NCBI GenBank assembly: GCA_026712885.1
Contig: JAPOPO010000363.1
Location: 1 to 6,675 of the forward strand
Reading direction: 5' to 3'
Origin: Rhodospirillales bacterium
Lineage (GTDB): Bacteria > Pseudomonadota > Alphaproteobacteria > UBA828
Length of the DNA: 6,675 nt
Made by a program: the position numbers and the translations under genes
Shown here: positions 6,035-6,675 of the stretch, piece by piece
Numbering within the stretch: position 1 is the stretch's first letter
Layout: each line of letters begins with the position of its first letter
Notes under the pieces: model-generated
The model's input: only the letters and a program-made list of their open reading frames with translations
The model's database searches: none
What the model was told of the DNA's origin: nothing

Positions 6035-6675
6035 AGCCGTCGCGGTGTTCCCGCATGGTGACCGGGCGCTGGATCGGTGGGCGGCCCTCCGCCGCGCCGG
6101 GGGCAATCGACACGCCGAGGCCGGGCTCGTTCGGAATGGCGACGAAGCCGTCTTCCATGGGCGGCACGCCCATGACCACATCCGAGCCGAGGAGCGCGAG
6201 GCTGGTCTCCATCTTCAGCGCCTCGAAGCCGGTCGTGTATTCCTGGATCGCGAAGTTGGGGATCGCGGCGCCGAGATGGAGGCAGGCCGCGAGGCCCAGG
6301 GGCGAGAGTGGGTTGTGGGGCGCCACCATGACGTGATGGGCCTCCGCCATCGCCGCCACCTTGCGTGCGCCGGTGATGCCGCCGCAGAGCGCGACGTCGA
6401 CCCGCGCGAAGCCCGCGCCGTCGCGTGCGAAGAGGGCGCGGAAGTCGTGGAGCGAAGCGTAGCGCTCCCCGGTCGCGATGGGCGCGTGCACGCGGCGCGC
6501 AACCTCGGCCATGGCGTCCGGGTTCTCCGGACGAATCGGGTCCTCGCACCAGTAGGGCAGATAGGGCTCGATGCGCGGGATGAAATCGATCGCTTCGGCC
6601 GGCGTGAGCCGCCGGTGCAGCTCCAGCAGCATGTCGACCTCGCCGCCGAGCGCGTCGCGCACCCGGCGCACGGTC
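6018..6675 (-). CDS. Enolase-superfamily dehydratase, D-galactonate dehydratase-like, C-terminal part (5' end outside window)
   Basis: Member of the mandelate racemase/muconate lactonizing enzyme branch, closest by eye to DgoD, which dehydrates D-galactonate to 2-keto-3-deoxygalactonate. About 219 residues are visible, the frame being open to the right edge; the N-terminal capping domain is missing. Barrel residues keep the DgoD spacing. Visible Glu18 and His20 (LLELHRR) correspond to DgoD Asp183 and His185. Glu44 (WCEDP) and Glu70 (ATGERY) are the next metal ligands, 26 residues apart each. Asp93 (RVDVALCGG), His120 (APHNPLSPLG) and Glu145 (AIQEYTTG) follow in the right places. The first ligand is thus Glu instead of Asp. 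Substrate cannot be fixed; other acid-sugar dehydratases of this subgroup are possible. The stop overlaps the proposed rsmB start, so it is likely cotranscribed with the rsmB genes. Confidence 0.88.
   Translation of the reverse strand, partial: TVRRVRDALGGEVDMLLELHRRLTPAEAIDFIPRIEPYLPYWCEDPIRPENPDAMAEVARRVHAPIATGERYASLHDFRALFARDGAGFARVDVALCGGITGARKVAAMAEAHHVMVAPHNPLSPLGLAACLHLGAAIPNFAIQEYTTGFEALKMETSLALLGSDVVMGVPPMEDGFVAIPNEPGLGVSIAPGAAEGRPPIQRPVTMREHRDGFVVDQ

Noticed and set aside
5435..6061. 208-codon plus-strand open frame opposite rsmB
   Set aside because: Antisense shadow of rsmB with no recognisable domain and no ribosome site worth noting.
6035..6181. N-terminal extension of RsmB into the dehydratase gene
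   Set aside because: The added residues read as an out-of-frame copy of the dehydratase coding sequence, rich in Arg, Ser and Pro, and exceed the usual family length.
4936..6549. 537-codon open frame on the minus strand overlapping rsmB and the dehydratase gene
   Set aside because: It lies one frame off two clearly recognisable genes, is dominated by Arg, Pro and Ala as expected of GC-rich shadow frames, and shows no motif.
1..6675. A defence island, mobile element or new multi-gene system
   Set aside because: No transposase, integrase, toxin-antitoxin, nuclease-helicase pair or terminal repeats are seen; all larger genes belong to known chromosomal families.

Overview
The window looks like ordinary chromosome from a GC-rich bacterium, most likely an alphaproteobacterium. 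The base composition is high in G+C throughout. The order rsmB, rpe, signal-less heparinase II/III-like protein is one I recall from alphaproteobacterial genomes, and the protein sequences read as that class. There are no phage, transposon or CRISPR signatures and no RNA genes that I can see. Genes are densely packed, with short gaps or small overlaps.

Left part, plus strand (2-1431): the C-terminal half of an RND-type efflux pump subunit runs in from the left edge. Its stop codon overlaps the GTG start of a complete endonuclease V gene (nfi) in a GTGA arrangement. The two are therefore probably one transcript and translationally coupled. nfi ends convergently with the next block, with a short hairpin between them.

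Middle part, minus strand (1492-2291): a small unnamed gene encodes a 79-residue protein with a strongly basic first half and a purely acidic second half. It lies downstream of a cold-shock protein gene of the CspA family. The non-coding DNA around these two genes is rich in dyads: two perfect hairpins between them, a hairpin in the presumed cspA leader, a 14-bp perfect palindrome further up, and a 15-bp inverted repeat directly after the heparinase gene. These are the most structured non-coding sequences here.

Right part, minus strand (2292-6675): four genes in tandem read leftward. In transcription order they are the C-terminal half of a galactonate-dehydratase-like enolase-superfamily enzyme (cut by the right edge), the 16S rRNA m5C967 methyltransferase rsmB, ribulose-phosphate 3-epimerase rpe, and the heparinase II/III-like protein. 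Overlap or spacing is 17 bases of overlap (if the TTG start of rsmB is right), then gaps of 19 and 13 bases, which suggests one operon. The mix joins sugar-acid catabolism, rRNA modification, the pentose phosphate/Calvin pathway and a predicted polysaccharide-lyase-like protein.

I found no convincing undescribed multi-gene system. The points most worth a second look are the charge-polarised small protein with its cspA neighbour, the dyads upstream of cspA, the RND-nfi coupling, an Asp-to-Glu change at a metal-ligand position of the enolase-family enzyme, and the tail on Rpe.
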